Translations under genes and position numbers: made by a program | Notes under the pieces: generated by a model | Databases searched by the model: none | Told to the model about the DNA's origin: nothing | Seen by the model: the letters and a program-made list of their open reading frames with translations, nothing else | Part shown: positions 23,212-31,969 of the stretch, piece after piece | Layout: every line of letters begins with the position of its first letter | Numbering within the stretch: position 1 is the stretch's first letter | Origin: Bacteroidota bacterium | GTDB taxonomy: Bacteria > Bacteroidota > Bacteroidia > Palsa-965 | Assembly (NCBI GenBank): GCA_013298545.1 | Contig: JAAFIA010000038.1 | Span: forward strand, 1 to 43,650 | Direction of reading: 5' to 3' | DNA: 43,650 nt

Positions 23212-24957
23212 TTATTCCTCGTCTTTAATAATTTCAACAGGGAATGCTGCTTTGCCCGATGTTGCATGTTGCGATAACATCACGATTTCATCAATGCAAT
23301 ACTCGATCACAATATTTTTATTGCCTATGAATTGATTTTCTTCATCACGCGTGGTTAAGCTAAACTCGCGTGTTTTACAAGAACATGGATGCAAACAATC
23401 GTAGGAAATAAAACGATCAGGAATAATGGTGGCTTGATACGGTTTCGTAGGCATCGGATCAAAACTCACTTTGGTGATGCGGAAGCCTTTAAACTCAACA
23501 TCGCTAAACGGATTGCAAACCGTGATGAAGAAAACTTCGTTGTCGTGGTTTTCGATCACATCGCGTTTGCTATCGCCCCAATGCAAATAGAATACCGGTG
23601 CCAACGTTGCGTTTTCTTTGATGATTGTAGCGCAAGTCATGGGTGTAAATGGCGAGGCATGACCATTCGGATTTGCTGGAACAATATTGGTTTTTACTTT
23701 AGCTTGCTCCAAGAGATCTTTGTCTTGCTCTTCGGCATTTTCGTTGCAACCATCGCAGCCACAATCGCAATCGTCGTGCGGATCGGTAGGCGTATCGGGT
23801 CGGTTAAAACTGGTGATGATGTTGGGTAAGCCCATTACGCCAACTGTTTTCTCGGTTAATTTGACATAATTCAAATCAACAGTTGGTGTTGCAGTATCAG
23901 AATTGATAATAGCAGCCAAGGTATCTTCAAGCGGTTTTACACCATAGATGACATTGTCTGGCCCTAACTGCAAAGCAGCCATGGCAAAGTCCCAGATATT
24001 GTTACTATTTGCAGACGCTGCAGTATAAGTATGAATCGTTTTAGTTTGATTGCTACTAAACTCATATTGGCAAATGCGTGTTGCGAGATTAGAAACCAGC
24101 GCAGTATAGTATAAGTATTTTGAATTTGGAGAAAACTCAACACCATAGGTATTTACAGTATCTTTTATAACAATTTCATTGCTGATTGTACCATTTTGTT
24201 TATCGAAAGTATAAACAGAGACAGAAAATAAATGATAGTTGGCAAGGGCAAGAAGAGTTCCATCTAAATTTGCTTTCATATAGCCAACATTATCAATCTT
24301 ACTATCAGCCCCCTTCGAATCTTTTAAGTCGATATCGCTATGATGAGCAACACCCGAAGCCGTTACTAAAAAAATGCGTAGTGTGCCGGGGCCATTCCAG
24401 TCTCCACTTCGTTGCAAGGCACCAATCACCCAAAAATCAGTTCCATTGGCATGGCGTATTGCTGTCAATTTTTCGGTTGGGATATACCCTTTCTTTTTAT
24501 CGCCCGCTTGAAGCGTTTGAAAAACTGTGGGTACGGTGTAAGCCCAGTTTGCCGTTGCCGTATCCATAAGAATGGCAGAAATCGGTTTAATCAAGTGTTT
24601 TTTTAATGCATCACGATCGGGCGTACCGCTCATGCCATCAGCACTAAAAACATAATATTTTTTCGGATTGCTTGGATTAGGATCAGCTGGGTCGGGAAAT
24701 AAAATGCCGGATTGTGTAGAAGAATGATGTCCGTTTAACACATTGCTGTGTTTCAAATTGTGTTGGCCATCCCAGATGCTTTGTCCGTTGGTGTAGAAGA
24801 GCAAGTTGCCTTGTGCATCGGCAATAGACGCGCATCCTTCATTGGTTTTCATCGCGCTACCCGGAGCACTCGGGAATGCGGTTGGTCTGTTTCCGTTTAC
24901 AGCGGTGCTGAAATCTAGTCCGGCGTTGTTGCCGAAAATCCATTTTGTGTTTTGCAT
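23212..24957 (-). CDS. Beta-propeller-type protein without signal peptide, Cys-rich linker
   Basis: A 581-residue protein. The first 40 residues and the run NEGCASIADAQGNLLFYTNGQSIWD (split here as NEGCASIADAQGNLLFYTNG then QSIWD) match the beta-propeller entry of Bacteroidota surface proteins, and the next 370 residues keep the propeller rhythm (NVGYMKANLDGTLLA, VEFSPNSKYLYYT). Unlike its relatives it has no signal peptide and no type IX tail. It instead has an Asp/Cys linker DDCDCGCDGCNE near residues 406-417 and a C-terminal beta domain with further cysteines (CLHPCSCKT). Either it is cytoplasmic or the true start lies elsewhere; no upstream in-frame extension with a hydrophobic segment is evident. 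It ends near the shared terminator at 23140-23177. Function unknown. Confidence 0.7.
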   Translation of the reverse strand: MQNTKWIFGNNAGLDFSTAVNGNRPTAFPSAPGSAMKTNEGCASIADAQGNLLFYTNGQSIWDGQHNLKHSNVLNGHHSSTQSGILFPDPADPNPSNPKKYYVFSADGMSGTPDRDALKKHLIKPISAILMDTATANWAYTVPTVFQTLQAGDKKKGYIPTEKLTAIRHANGTDFWVIGALQRSGDWNGPGTLRIFLVTASGVAHHSDIDLKDSKGADSKIDNVGYMKANLDGTLLALANYHLFSVSVYTFDKQNGTISNEIVIKDTVNTYGVEFSPNSKYLYYTALVSNLATRICQYEFSSNQTKTIHTYTAASANSNNIWDFAMAALQLGPDNVIYGVKPLEDTLAAIINSDTATPTVDLNYVKLTEKTVGVMGLPNIITSFNRPDTPTDPHDDCDCGCDGCNENAEEQDKDLLEQAKVKTNIVPANPNGHASPFTPMTCATIIKENATLAPVFYLHWGDSKRDVIENHDNEVFFITVCNPFSDVEFKGFRITKVSFDPMPTKPYQATIIPDRFISYDCLHPCSCKTREFSLTTRDEENQFIGNKNIVIEYCIDEIVMLSQHATSGKAAFPVEIIKDEE

Positions 24958-25261
24958 TGGAGTTTTTTTTAAAGATTCGTTTTGGGTTATTGAAGTGTAA
25001 CACGATTAGCTAATGCGGTGCAATGATGCGGGGATTTAAAAGATAACAATGCCGCTAACTAGTAAAAGGAAGAGATGAGTTTGTAAAACAGAATTTTCAG
25101 TAAGGCTGTTCTTGAAAGATAAAATTTCGGAAACACAGAACGATTGCTTTTGTGTTTTCTTTTTGATATGGCTGTAAGGCTTGTTATTGCTGATAAAAAT
25201 GGGCTTTTGATCGGATGTTTATAGCCGATACTAGTTTGCATTTTTTTTTATAACCAAGGTT

Positions 25262-25280
25262 ATGAAATTTAAACAGGCTC
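25262..25280. repeat. Solo end related to the MITE-like element at 11671
   Basis: ATGAAATTTAAACAGGCTC matches the right arm ATGAAATTTAAACAGCTTC of the 11671-11805 element at 17 of 19 positions. No partner arm is visible nearby, so this may be a decayed copy or a shared end sequence. Confidence 0.4.
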
Positions 25281-25290
25281 TAACAACACA

Positions 25291-25320
25291 AAAAAAGCCG
25301 CCTCAAATCGAGACGGCTTT
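25291..25320 (-). terminator. Terminator of the M48 metalloprotease operon
   Basis: AAAGCCGCCTC pairs with GAGACGGCTTT with one mismatch around an AAATC loop; on the minus strand it is followed by a T run (plus 25291-25296). It lies 20 bases past the stop at 25340. Confidence 0.85.
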
Positions 25321-25339
25321 ACATTATTTATTTTTTTGA

Positions 25340-26170
25340 TCAGAACAGATACGATAGGCCAATGCGTAAATCGAGTAGATTTTGACGGCGGAGATTTTTA
25401 CCCAAAATGTTAAAGAATGAGTTGTAAGAGAGTTCTGCGATGGGTGTTTGCGAGGGAATTAAGTTTGAATATGTTTCTTTATACGAACCGTTGAAAAACA
25501 GAGACATACCGAAAGAATAATCGAGCGCGAAATTGTGTTTGAGCGGAACGTTATTGCCCGAGCGAATGCTGATATAAGTAGCTCGAAATACTTTTTCAGG
25601 CAAAACGAGTGATGCATTGTTTCTGAAATCGTAGTTGTAATAGAAATAAGGAAGCGAATCGTTTTCTGTTTTTACATTCAAGCGTACTTGCCCTATTCCT
25701 AGTTCGAGATATTTTCCGATTGGGGCAATGAAGGCCCCCGTATATTTGCGAATACTTACACCCAGAGTCAGCATATTGGTTTTTATTCTCGACTCTGTAT
25801 ATGATTTAAGCGGATCTGAACCTGTATAATAGTATGCTTGATATGTGCCGTACTGTTCCGAATAAGGGCCATCGAATGTGAGTCCGAAATTGTAGTTTTG
25901 ACGAGCAAAACCAATATTGGCGGCAATTGTTGTGCTTCGTCCCGCAGCAAAAGCAAACGATAAACTATGTTTGAAGGATAGTTTTATACGACTACTTCCG
26001 CTATAATATTCATAAAGAGCTGAAAACTGATCGTAATATACACTTGGGCTTGTCATTACACCGATAGCAAAGCGTTTGCCCTGAAATCCGGGTGCTTGTG
26101 CATTTCCTGTGTTTGCGAAGGCAACTAGAAAAGCTAGTAAAAGCGTAGAAAAAAAGATGTTGTTTTTCAT
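25340..26170 (-). CDS. Probable outer-membrane beta-barrel protein of unknown function
   Basis: A 276-residue exported protein with signal peptide MKNNIFFSTLLLAFLVAF and cleavage after about GNAQ (residue 25). The rest alternates aromatic and polar residues in amphipathic strands (for example FAIGVMTSPSVYYDQFSALY) and ends RIGLSYLF with a C-terminal Phe, typical of integral outer-membrane barrels. No family name is recognised. It is the last gene of the minus-strand operon, only 4 bases after the M48 protease gene, and carries its own terminator. It may be a client or partner of the protease. Confidence 0.8.
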   Translation of the reverse strand: MKNNIFFSTLLLAFLVAFANTGNAQAPGFQGKRFAIGVMTSPSVYYDQFSALYEYYSGSSRIKLSFKHSLSFAFAAGRSTTIAANIGFARQNYNFGLTFDGPYSEQYGTYQAYYYTGSDPLKSYTESRIKTNMLTLGVSIRKYTGAFIAPIGKYLELGIGQVRLNVKTENDSLPYFYYNYDFRNNASLVLPEKVFRATYISIRSGNNVPLKHNFALDYSFGMSLFFNGSYKETYSNLIPSQTPIAELSYNSFFNILGKNLRRQNLLDLRIGLSYLF

Positions 26171-26174
26171 CGGT

Positions 26175-28508
26175 TTACTTTTTTTTAGTGTTACGTTTTT
26201 TATTTTTCATCCGCTTCATCACATCGTACATCTGTGAATCTAAATATCCTTTTTTCGATTTCGATTTCATGGTAACGACATGGCTCATTTCCTGTTTCCC
26301 TGTTTTCACGTTGTAAACCAAAGTGTAGTAATTTGTTTCATAAATAGGACTCATGGCATAGTAAATACCAAAAGGTAGAATTGGAAAATAAAGGATCGAA
26401 ACGAGAATAATAGAGCCTCTATTTTCGCGCTGTTGTTTGTAGGAAAAAACACCTGTGTAGCAAAAATGATCGGTACCATATTTTTCAGCTACGGGCGTTG
26501 CATATTCGCTTTCGAGCGGAATCATTTCCACTTCTTCATGATCCAAACGTTCGCCAATCCAATCGTTGATGGCCGCCATATCATTGAATCGGTCCACTTC
26601 ATTTTCTGCAAATTTTTTAGGGTCGAGTATTTGATAATTTAATCCGGCGAGCGACGCATTTTCACCAATTTGTTGGGAAAACTGCAAGAGTTTTGCTTCC
26701 GATTTAACCAAACGTAAACCCTTACGTTCATCGACTTCAAAAAAGAACGGATCGACAAACACAACCGAATCGATCCCTAAGTTTGGAGCTTCGCCTTTTT
26801 TGTATTGTTTCTTTTGCTGCTTTTGTTGTTTGCGGTATTCGTATTCACTCATTTTTTTACTCGAACCCTCTTTTTCAGCAGCGAGATCAGCCTTCATATC
26901 AGCAGCTATTTGCGCGCTTGCAAACATGTTTTTCAATTCGGGATCGTCCAAGACATCGGCAAATGCAAGCAAATGAAAAATAACTTCTTCTTTGGTTGCT
27001 TCGCGCTGTTTGACAACTTCTTGCTCTTTTTTATCTTTCCGAAGTTTATCGTATTTACTAACATATTTTTTCTCTTCGGGATCGTCTTGTTTCGTATCGG
27101 TATTTTTTTGTTCGGCAACAGCAAGCGTATCTTTTTTTGATTTTTCTTGCGTGATATAATTTTCTTTGGCCTCGCTTAAACGTTCTAAGTTGATTTGTTG
27201 CATGAAAATTAAGTCGCTGCACAAATCGTCGCGCATAGCCATTAGCGTGGGGGAGGGGTTTTGCTTACATACATCAAACAAAAAGCGTAAAGCAATAATA
27301 TGCAGTTGTTCTGGTTCTAGTTGGCGGAAAAAGAATGCCGCGCGTTGGCTTTCACCCTCGATCTTTTTGTAGCTGGTTGAAATATCGCTATACAAACCTG
27401 CATTGCTGTATTTCGCCATACCATACAAGGCTTTAGCCATAAAGGTTTGCGCATGTATATTTTGCGAATCGGTTTCGAGCATGACATACGCATTGTAAAA
27501 TGCATCTACATAATTCCGATCAAGCAGTTGTAAGCGAATTACTTCTTCGCGTGCCGCTAACTGCGCGGCATCGAAAGAGGCCGACGAACCAACAAATTTA
27601 TTCAAACCACAATTGTTTAATGCGGCCAATTGTGTTTCCATGCGCTTACGACGTGTTGCCATATTGGGATGCGTACTAAACTTATCGTCTTCTTCATCTG
27701 TTGAAAAGTCGATCGCAGCTATACTATCCAATTGCAACGCATCCGGTATTTTCATCAACGAATTTTCAAACGCATCGAATTTGAATACAATCTCATTAAA
27801 AGGTAAATGCGAAAATTGTAATACGAATAACGAGTTTAATGCTTCTTCACAACTATACGAAGTACGGCTAAGGCGAATCAAACCAAGCGAATCGGCATCC
27901 AATTCCAACGACTTGCTGTACGTCGATGCTTTTGCAATACGGTCTTCATACGAGTTGTACTTGTAACTTTGATTGTCTGAGAAAATTGCTTCTTGTTCTA
28001 AATACGAATTGAGCGTATGGCGTTTTTCGTAGTGTGAAATCTCGTGCGAAAGCACAAAGGCCAATTGTGCTTCATTTTCTAATTGAGCAATCAAACCAAG
28101 TGTTACGAAAATAATTCCCTGATCGGTACAAAAAGCATTTGCTTGTGGCGACTTCAAGCAGTAGAAGCGAAGCTTTTCACGTAGTTCGGGTTGATCGGCC
28201 AAAACACGGTCGGCAATTTGATTGACATAAACAGTTACCGGATCGCCAAACAAAACTTTACCACTTAGCAATAAATCATCGATCAAATAATTGGTGTTCA
28301 ACAAAAATTCGTCTCGATTTTTTTCTTCCCTTGCGGTTTTTGCTTTTTTCTCATCGCTTTTATCTTGCTCAAATTTGGTAACCGAAAGTGTTCTGAAATC
28401 GGCTGGAATAGGCCCACTGCAACGAAGCGGTTGGTAAGTTTGAGCAAGGCCCGATTGAACACCAAGCAATGCAAAAAAAGCAAACCAGATTTGTATTCTA
28501 AAAAACAT
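26175..28508 (-). CDS. M48-family metalloprotease (periplasmic)
   Basis: A 777-residue exported zinc protease. A signal peptide (about 1-22, ending GVQSGLAQ) is followed by the M48 catalytic domain with zinc-binding HEISH (His155, Glu156, His159) and the third-ligand helix SLELDADSLG (Glu202, Asp206). Unlike membrane HtpX/Oma1 types no transmembrane pair is present, so it probably acts in the periplasm, similar in logic to BepA-type outer-membrane quality control. The rest (about 260-777) is long and charged, with a Lys/Glu-rich stretch (about 470-580) and a C-terminal part of unknown fold with hydrophobic VSILYFPILPFGIYYA. The operon places it next to two barrel-like outer-membrane proteins, supporting a role in envelope maintenance. 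Confidence 0.9.
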   Translation of the reverse strand: MFFRIQIWFAFFALLGVQSGLAQTYQPLRCSGPIPADFRTLSVTKFEQDKSDEKKAKTAREEKNRDEFLLNTNYLIDDLLLSGKVLFGDPVTVYVNQIADRVLADQPELREKLRFYCLKSPQANAFCTDQGIIFVTLGLIAQLENEAQLAFVLSHEISHYEKRHTLNSYLEQEAIFSDNQSYKYNSYEDRIAKASTYSKSLELDADSLGLIRLSRTSYSCEEALNSLFVLQFSHLPFNEIVFKFDAFENSLMKIPDALQLDSIAAIDFSTDEEDDKFSTHPNMATRRKRMETQLAALNNCGLNKFVGSSASFDAAQLAAREEVIRLQLLDRNYVDAFYNAYVMLETDSQNIHAQTFMAKALYGMAKYSNAGLYSDISTSYKKIEGESQRAAFFFRQLEPEQLHIIALRFLFDVCKQNPSPTLMAMRDDLCSDLIFMQQINLERLSEAKENYITQEKSKKDTLAVAEQKNTDTKQDDPEEKKYVSKYDKLRKDKKEQEVVKQREATKEEVIFHLLAFADVLDDPELKNMFASAQIAADMKADLAAEKEGSSKKMSEYEYRKQQKQQKKQYKKGEAPNLGIDSVVFVDPFFFEVDERKGLRLVKSEAKLLQFSQQIGENASLAGLNYQILDPKKFAENEVDRFNDMAAINDWIGERLDHEEVEMIPLESEYATPVAEKYGTDHFCYTGVFSYKQQRENRGSIILVSILYFPILPFGIYYAMSPIYETNYYTLVYNVKTGKQEMSHVVTMKSKSKKGYLDSQMYDVMKRMKNKKRNTKKK

Positions 28509-28557
28509 AAATAGTCATTTTTTAATTTGTGAATGTGTTTTTGACGTAAACATTAGC

Positions 28558-29220
28558 TCAATAGCCACCTATGCGTATTCCAACTCCAGCACTAGCTTGT
28601 AAAGAGAAACGCGACGATTGCCAAGGTTGCTCAAAAATACCTGCCGAAATACCTGCCGAGCCATGAACATAAAAGATGTCTTGTGTATAATAAGCAGAGA
28701 ACATAGGAGTAAGCACATGCGTAGTTTGCGAAAATGTACTTGTTCTTTCCGTCGATTGCCCATAACTATCTGTAAATGTAAATGTCTCAATATTGCGATA
28801 GAACCGAAGCCCAACAATATTTGCTCCTAGATTGAAACGCCAACTTTCGTTTAACAAGAAAAAATCGGGTTGATAACCAACATACATGCCAAAATACCCG
28901 CCTGTTTGTGCTTGTGTTCCCTTTACGAGTTGGGGTTGCACGTAATTAAATTCAGAAAACATTTTTTCGAGTTTACTTGTTTTTGGGAAATAATATTCTC
29001 CAACCAAACCAACGGTAAAGTAACTTTGTATAAACCACAATGCTTGTATGCGTGTACCCAAGAGCATTGGCTCTGGTGTAGCATAGACATTGGCATAATT
29101 TGCATTTGGAAGAATGGGTTTATCTACAACAACAGAAGCGAGTAGGGCAAAATCAAGTTGTGCGTATAGAGGCGATTTTGCTGTACATGTGAGTAAAAAG
29201 AGCAATACTAGCTTTTTCAT
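28558..29220 (-). CDS. Probable outer-membrane beta-barrel-like protein
   Basis: A 220-residue protein with signal peptide MKKLVLLFLLTCTAKSPLYAQ. The mature part is built of short aromatic amphipathic strands (FVGLRFYRN-type, YTQDIFYVHGSAGI, VGIRIGGY), consistent with an 8-stranded barrel, but the C-terminus GGY lacks the usual final Phe. Its start lies 10 bases from the stop of the upstream 541-residue gene, and 49 bases separate its stop from the M48 start, so it is part of the four-gene operon. Function unknown. Confidence 0.75.
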   Translation of the reverse strand: MKKLVLLFLLTCTAKSPLYAQLDFALLASVVVDKPILPNANYANVYATPEPMLLGTRIQALWFIQSYFTVGLVGEYYFPKTSKLEKMFSEFNYVQPQLVKGTQAQTGGYFGMYVGYQPDFFLLNESWRFNLGANIVGLRFYRNIETFTFTDSYGQSTERTSTFSQTTHVLTPMFSAYYTQDIFYVHGSAGISAGIFEQPWQSSRFSLQASAGVGIRIGGY

Positions 29221-29230
29221 ACGGTTTTAT

Positions 29231-30856
29231 TTATTGAAAGACAACACGAGAATACTGATAGACGCGCATTCTTCGTTCACTATACAAAATCAGTTCGTTA
29301 GAACCCGTTTGCTTACATACTTTTGGACGAACAACGACATCGCCTTGCTCGCTTGTCATTAATACTTCGCGATCCACCTTTCCTTGTCCAGAAACTTCTA
29401 CGAGCATAACTACCAAGCCTCTGCGTCCATTCATAATTCTAGGCTCTTTGCCAGTTTCTAAAATAATATTTTCGGGATTGTCGTTGTAAATAAAAAAAAT
29501 TTTATCGCCAATAACAGTCAGCGCGTAAGATGAAAAGTAACCACCATCGTTTTTAGATTTTTGACGTTTAGGTATTTTACATTTCCATTTGAGATCTCCC
29601 GTTGGATCGAAGTTTAAGATTAAAATATCGTTGTAGATATAATAATCAGAACAAGATTCGCTTGTGCCACCGTTTGCTGTAGAAGTTGTTGTACAAACGG
29701 TGTATGTATAATATTGTTCAGCAACTAATGTAACGCTACCACTTTCGGTGATGAGAACCTCGTTCAATTCAAATTGATACAATTCGGGTTCTTGTCCTTT
29801 AGCTTCTTGCTTTTTAGCTTTTTTAGCATCTCGCTCACTCATGTATTGCGTGATAAACTCAGTATCAAATTCAGCCTTTTTTAGATGCTTTATTTTCTCT
29901 GTTTGTCCATCAATAAGCATGTTGAATGCCCCTTTAACACTAAATGTTCCTTTGTCAGAATAAAAGCCAGTAACCAAAATATCGCCTTGAGGTGTTGCTA
30001 CTGCTTTTGCATCAGTAATGAACTTATCGTCTAATTTGAATTCCATATCTGAAATAGTCCGATCATCGGACGTAAAACGATAAAATCTGTAGCTATAAGT
30101 TGGCTTACCTGACCTTCGAGACTCGCGAGATGATTTACGATCTTGGTCAACAATTCCTAAAACATAAACTTCGCCATTATTTTCTAGTCGAATAGATTCT
30201 CGTTTAAACCCAGTAGAAGTTGGAATTTTAAGTTCTTTATCCCATAATTTAGTAAGTTCTGCATTCATCACGCTCACATTAAAAGAACCATCATCTTGCG
30301 CATCATTATCAGATCGAGGAGGCTTATTCCAATACATCATTACTTTCGATTCATCTTCGGAGACAATTAAATTAACGCCATAAATTGCCGAAGCACCACG
30401 CATAGTCGTTTTACTAGGATAGCTGATTTTATTCAACAATTTAAATCCTCCACTTGGAAGTAAGGTTGATTTATTTACTTTTTGATACAAGTGATAAATT
30501 ATGCCTGATTTTAAATCACTAGCCACATAAAAGAAATATAAATTTCCATTGATCAGAAAGGCTTCCGTGAAAAAGGTTTTTAAATCCTTATATTTTTCAT
30601 TTGTTATCTTAATTGACTTATCAATCTGCATTGACTTATTTAGATGCTCAATGTAGTAGGCCATTTTTTTCAGGCGGATCATATAAGCACCTGTTTCGTC
30701 ATTTCCGGCGTTGTATCTAAGTATTGATTTCCCTGGGCTAGACTCGGGACCGTCTTGAATACTTACTTTTTTTGATTTCTGCTGCGCCAGAAGTGATGAA
30801 GAAAAAAGTGCAAATAGGCAAACAAGCGCAACAAGGCGCAATTTTTTTAGCGACAT
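29231..30856 (-). CDS. Secreted protein of unknown function, first gene of the M48 operon
   Basis: A 541-residue exported protein. The signal peptide MSLKKLRLVALVCLFALFSS ends near LLAQ (residue 24), which fixes the ATG at 30856; the open frame runs much further upstream, but that part is a shadow of the preceding gene. The body alternates strands and turns with recurring Leu/Gly blade-like motifs (NNGEVYVLGIVDQD, PQGDILVTGFYSDKG, GDKIFFIYNDNPEN), suggesting a beta-propeller, and has two CxxC-free cysteine pairs. A Lys/Arg-rich segment (about 350-370) breaks the pattern. No family is recognised. It starts the operon with the 220-residue barrel, the M48 protease and the second barrel. Confidence 0.78.
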   Translation of the reverse strand: MSLKKLRLVALVCLFALFSSSLLAQQKSKKVSIQDGPESSPGKSILRYNAGNDETGAYMIRLKKMAYYIEHLNKSMQIDKSIKITNEKYKDLKTFFTEAFLINGNLYFFYVASDLKSGIIYHLYQKVNKSTLLPSGGFKLLNKISYPSKTTMRGASAIYGVNLIVSEDESKVMMYWNKPPRSDNDAQDDGSFNVSVMNAELTKLWDKELKIPTSTGFKRESIRLENNGEVYVLGIVDQDRKSSRESRRSGKPTYSYRFYRFTSDDRTISDMEFKLDDKFITDAKAVATPQGDILVTGFYSDKGTFSVKGAFNMLIDGQTEKIKHLKKAEFDTEFITQYMSERDAKKAKKQEAKGQEPELYQFELNEVLITESGSVTLVAEQYYTYTVCTTTSTANGGTSESCSDYYIYNDILILNFDPTGDLKWKCKIPKRQKSKNDGGYFSSYALTVIGDKIFFIYNDNPENIILETGKEPRIMNGRRGLVVMLVEVSGQGKVDREVLMTSEQGDVVVRPKVCKQTGSNELILYSERRMRVYQYSRVVFQ

Positions 30857-30899
30857 GAGTTTGGTTTTTGGGGTGAATTGATTCAGCGTGTAAAAATAA

Positions 30900-30926
30900 A
30901 AAAGATCGGTTTGGTACCGACCTTTT
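30900..30926 (-). terminator. Terminator after the His/Arg-rich protein gene
   Basis: AAAAGATCGGT and ACCGACCTTTT pair with one mismatch over a TTGGT loop, and the minus strand continues with T residues. It lies 28 bases past the stop at 30954 and separates this gene from the M48 operon. Confidence 0.75.
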
Positions 30927-30953
30927 AATTGATTTATCCTGAAAAATAAAACC

Positions 30954-31853
30954 CTATCGCCGCTTCGCGCCGCCGCCTTTCGCACCACCCCGCGCTTTTT
31001 GTCCACCGCCGCCCTGACGCGCCTGAGTATTGCCTTTGCCACCTTTGCGTGCCTGTGTTGCATTGCCCGACCCCGAATTTTTACGTTGTGTGCCTCCCGC
31101 TTGTGTCCGCGCACCATTATGATGAGCCGCATGACGCGCCCGAACAGTTGGCGATGCCACACGTTGACGATGATAACAACGATGCGCCCGATTGACACGA
31201 TGTACATGAACAACCCGATAATTGACACGGTGATGCACAAAACGCGGATGATAAACGCGCCATGCAACCGGACGCCACGGATGCCATGCGCGCGGATAAT
31301 AGCCCCAACGGTAAGGTGAAACCCAAACAACATACGTTGGCGCAAAAATAAAACGAACACAACGCCATGCCCACACATTGCGCACCAGCGAACGCGAGGC
31401 GATAAAACCTTGTCCGAATTTTTTATCCATTTCCACACCCGCTTCCCCAGGCTCAACGATATAATCCTTTCCATACAAATCTTCGTCGCCAACCAATTGG
31501 ACAACCGCCGACGATTCGCCATCCTTCTCAATTTCAATCACCGCCACATCCTGCGATTCGGTTTCGCTTACCGCAACTTGTAAGGTAATGGCATGTGCGC
31601 CACTATCTGTCCGATCGACCACACGGATATAATCCACTTGGTCATCGCCATTCAAATCTAAATTGTTGACCGCGTTTGTTTCACTGTTCAATGCTGTTTC
31701 AAACGCTTCAACACTTTCTGCCGATTTGAATAAATCCAAAACCGCATACAAATCAAGTTGATCGCCTGGAAGGCCCGTAGAATCCTTATCCTGTGCCTGT
31801 ACTGCAAGGGTTGAAAAACCGGCGAGAAAAATGGAGAGCAATATTTTTTTCAT
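30954..31853 (-). CDS. Secreted protein with acidic N-terminal domain and His/Arg/Gly-rich tail
   Basis: A 299-residue exported protein with signal peptide MKKILLSIFLAGFSTLAVQAQ. Residues about 22-150 form an acidic domain that includes an EF-hand-like LDLNGDDQVDYIRVVD and a strand-rich stretch; residues about 155-230 are rich in Trp, Tyr, His and Arg with periodic P/W (WVSPYRWGYYPRAWHPW); the last 60 residues are a low-complexity Arg/Gly/Lys/Gln tail (QARKGGKGNTQARQGGGG). This three-part layout is seen in a recurrent but poorly understood Bacteroidota family. The charge is sharply polar: acidic first half, very basic second half. Possible roles in metal binding or surface or nucleic-acid contact are speculation. 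Confidence 0.75.
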   Translation of the reverse strand: MKKILLSIFLAGFSTLAVQAQDKDSTGLPGDQLDLYAVLDLFKSAESVEAFETALNSETNAVNNLDLNGDDQVDYIRVVDRTDSGAHAITLQVAVSETESQDVAVIEIEKDGESSAVVQLVGDEDLYGKDYIVEPGEAGVEMDKKFGQGFIASRSLVRNVWAWRCVRFIFAPTYVVWVSPYRWGYYPRAWHPWRPVAWRVYHPRFVHHRVNYRVVHVHRVNRAHRCYHRQRVASPTVRARHAAHHNGARTQAGGTQRKNSGSGNATQARKGGKGNTQARQGGGGQKARGGAKGGGAKRR

Positions 31854-31913
31854 AGCGAATCGTTTTTATAGTGTTAAGACACACCTCAACTGCAAAGGTT
31901 TAACCAAAAAATG

Positions 31914-31951
31914 AAAAACGGAAACCTGCTGATCGGCAGATTTCCGTTTTT
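31914..31951 (-). terminator. Terminator of the amidohydrolase gene
   Basis: AAAAACGGAAA pairs perfectly with TTTCCGTTTTT, with a second inner CTGC/GCAG pair, followed on the minus strand by a T run. It starts 18 bases past the stop at 31970. Confidence 0.85.
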
Positions 31952-31969
31952 GATCGATTCTCTTATAAA

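Larger units (their letters stand above)
24958..25339. other. 382-base intergenic region with no supported gene
   Basis: Contains the terminator of the downstream-coordinate operon (25291-25320) and a solo MITE-like end (25262-25280) with the small palindrome ATAACC-AA-GGTTAT just before it (25251-25264 region). The remainder is AT-rich. A 60-codon frame at 25059-25241 on the minus strand has no start context or family resemblance. Confidence 0.6.

Noticed and set aside
25059-25241. 60-codon minus-strand frame in the gap 24958-25339
   Set aside because: Lys/Ser-rich composition typical of AT-rich non-coding DNA, with no family resemblance.
29231-31537. A 768-codon open frame covering two genes
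   Set aside because: The upstream part overlaps the His/Arg-rich gene in another frame and has basic, low-complexity composition; the signal peptide MSLKKLRLV at 30856 marks the real start.
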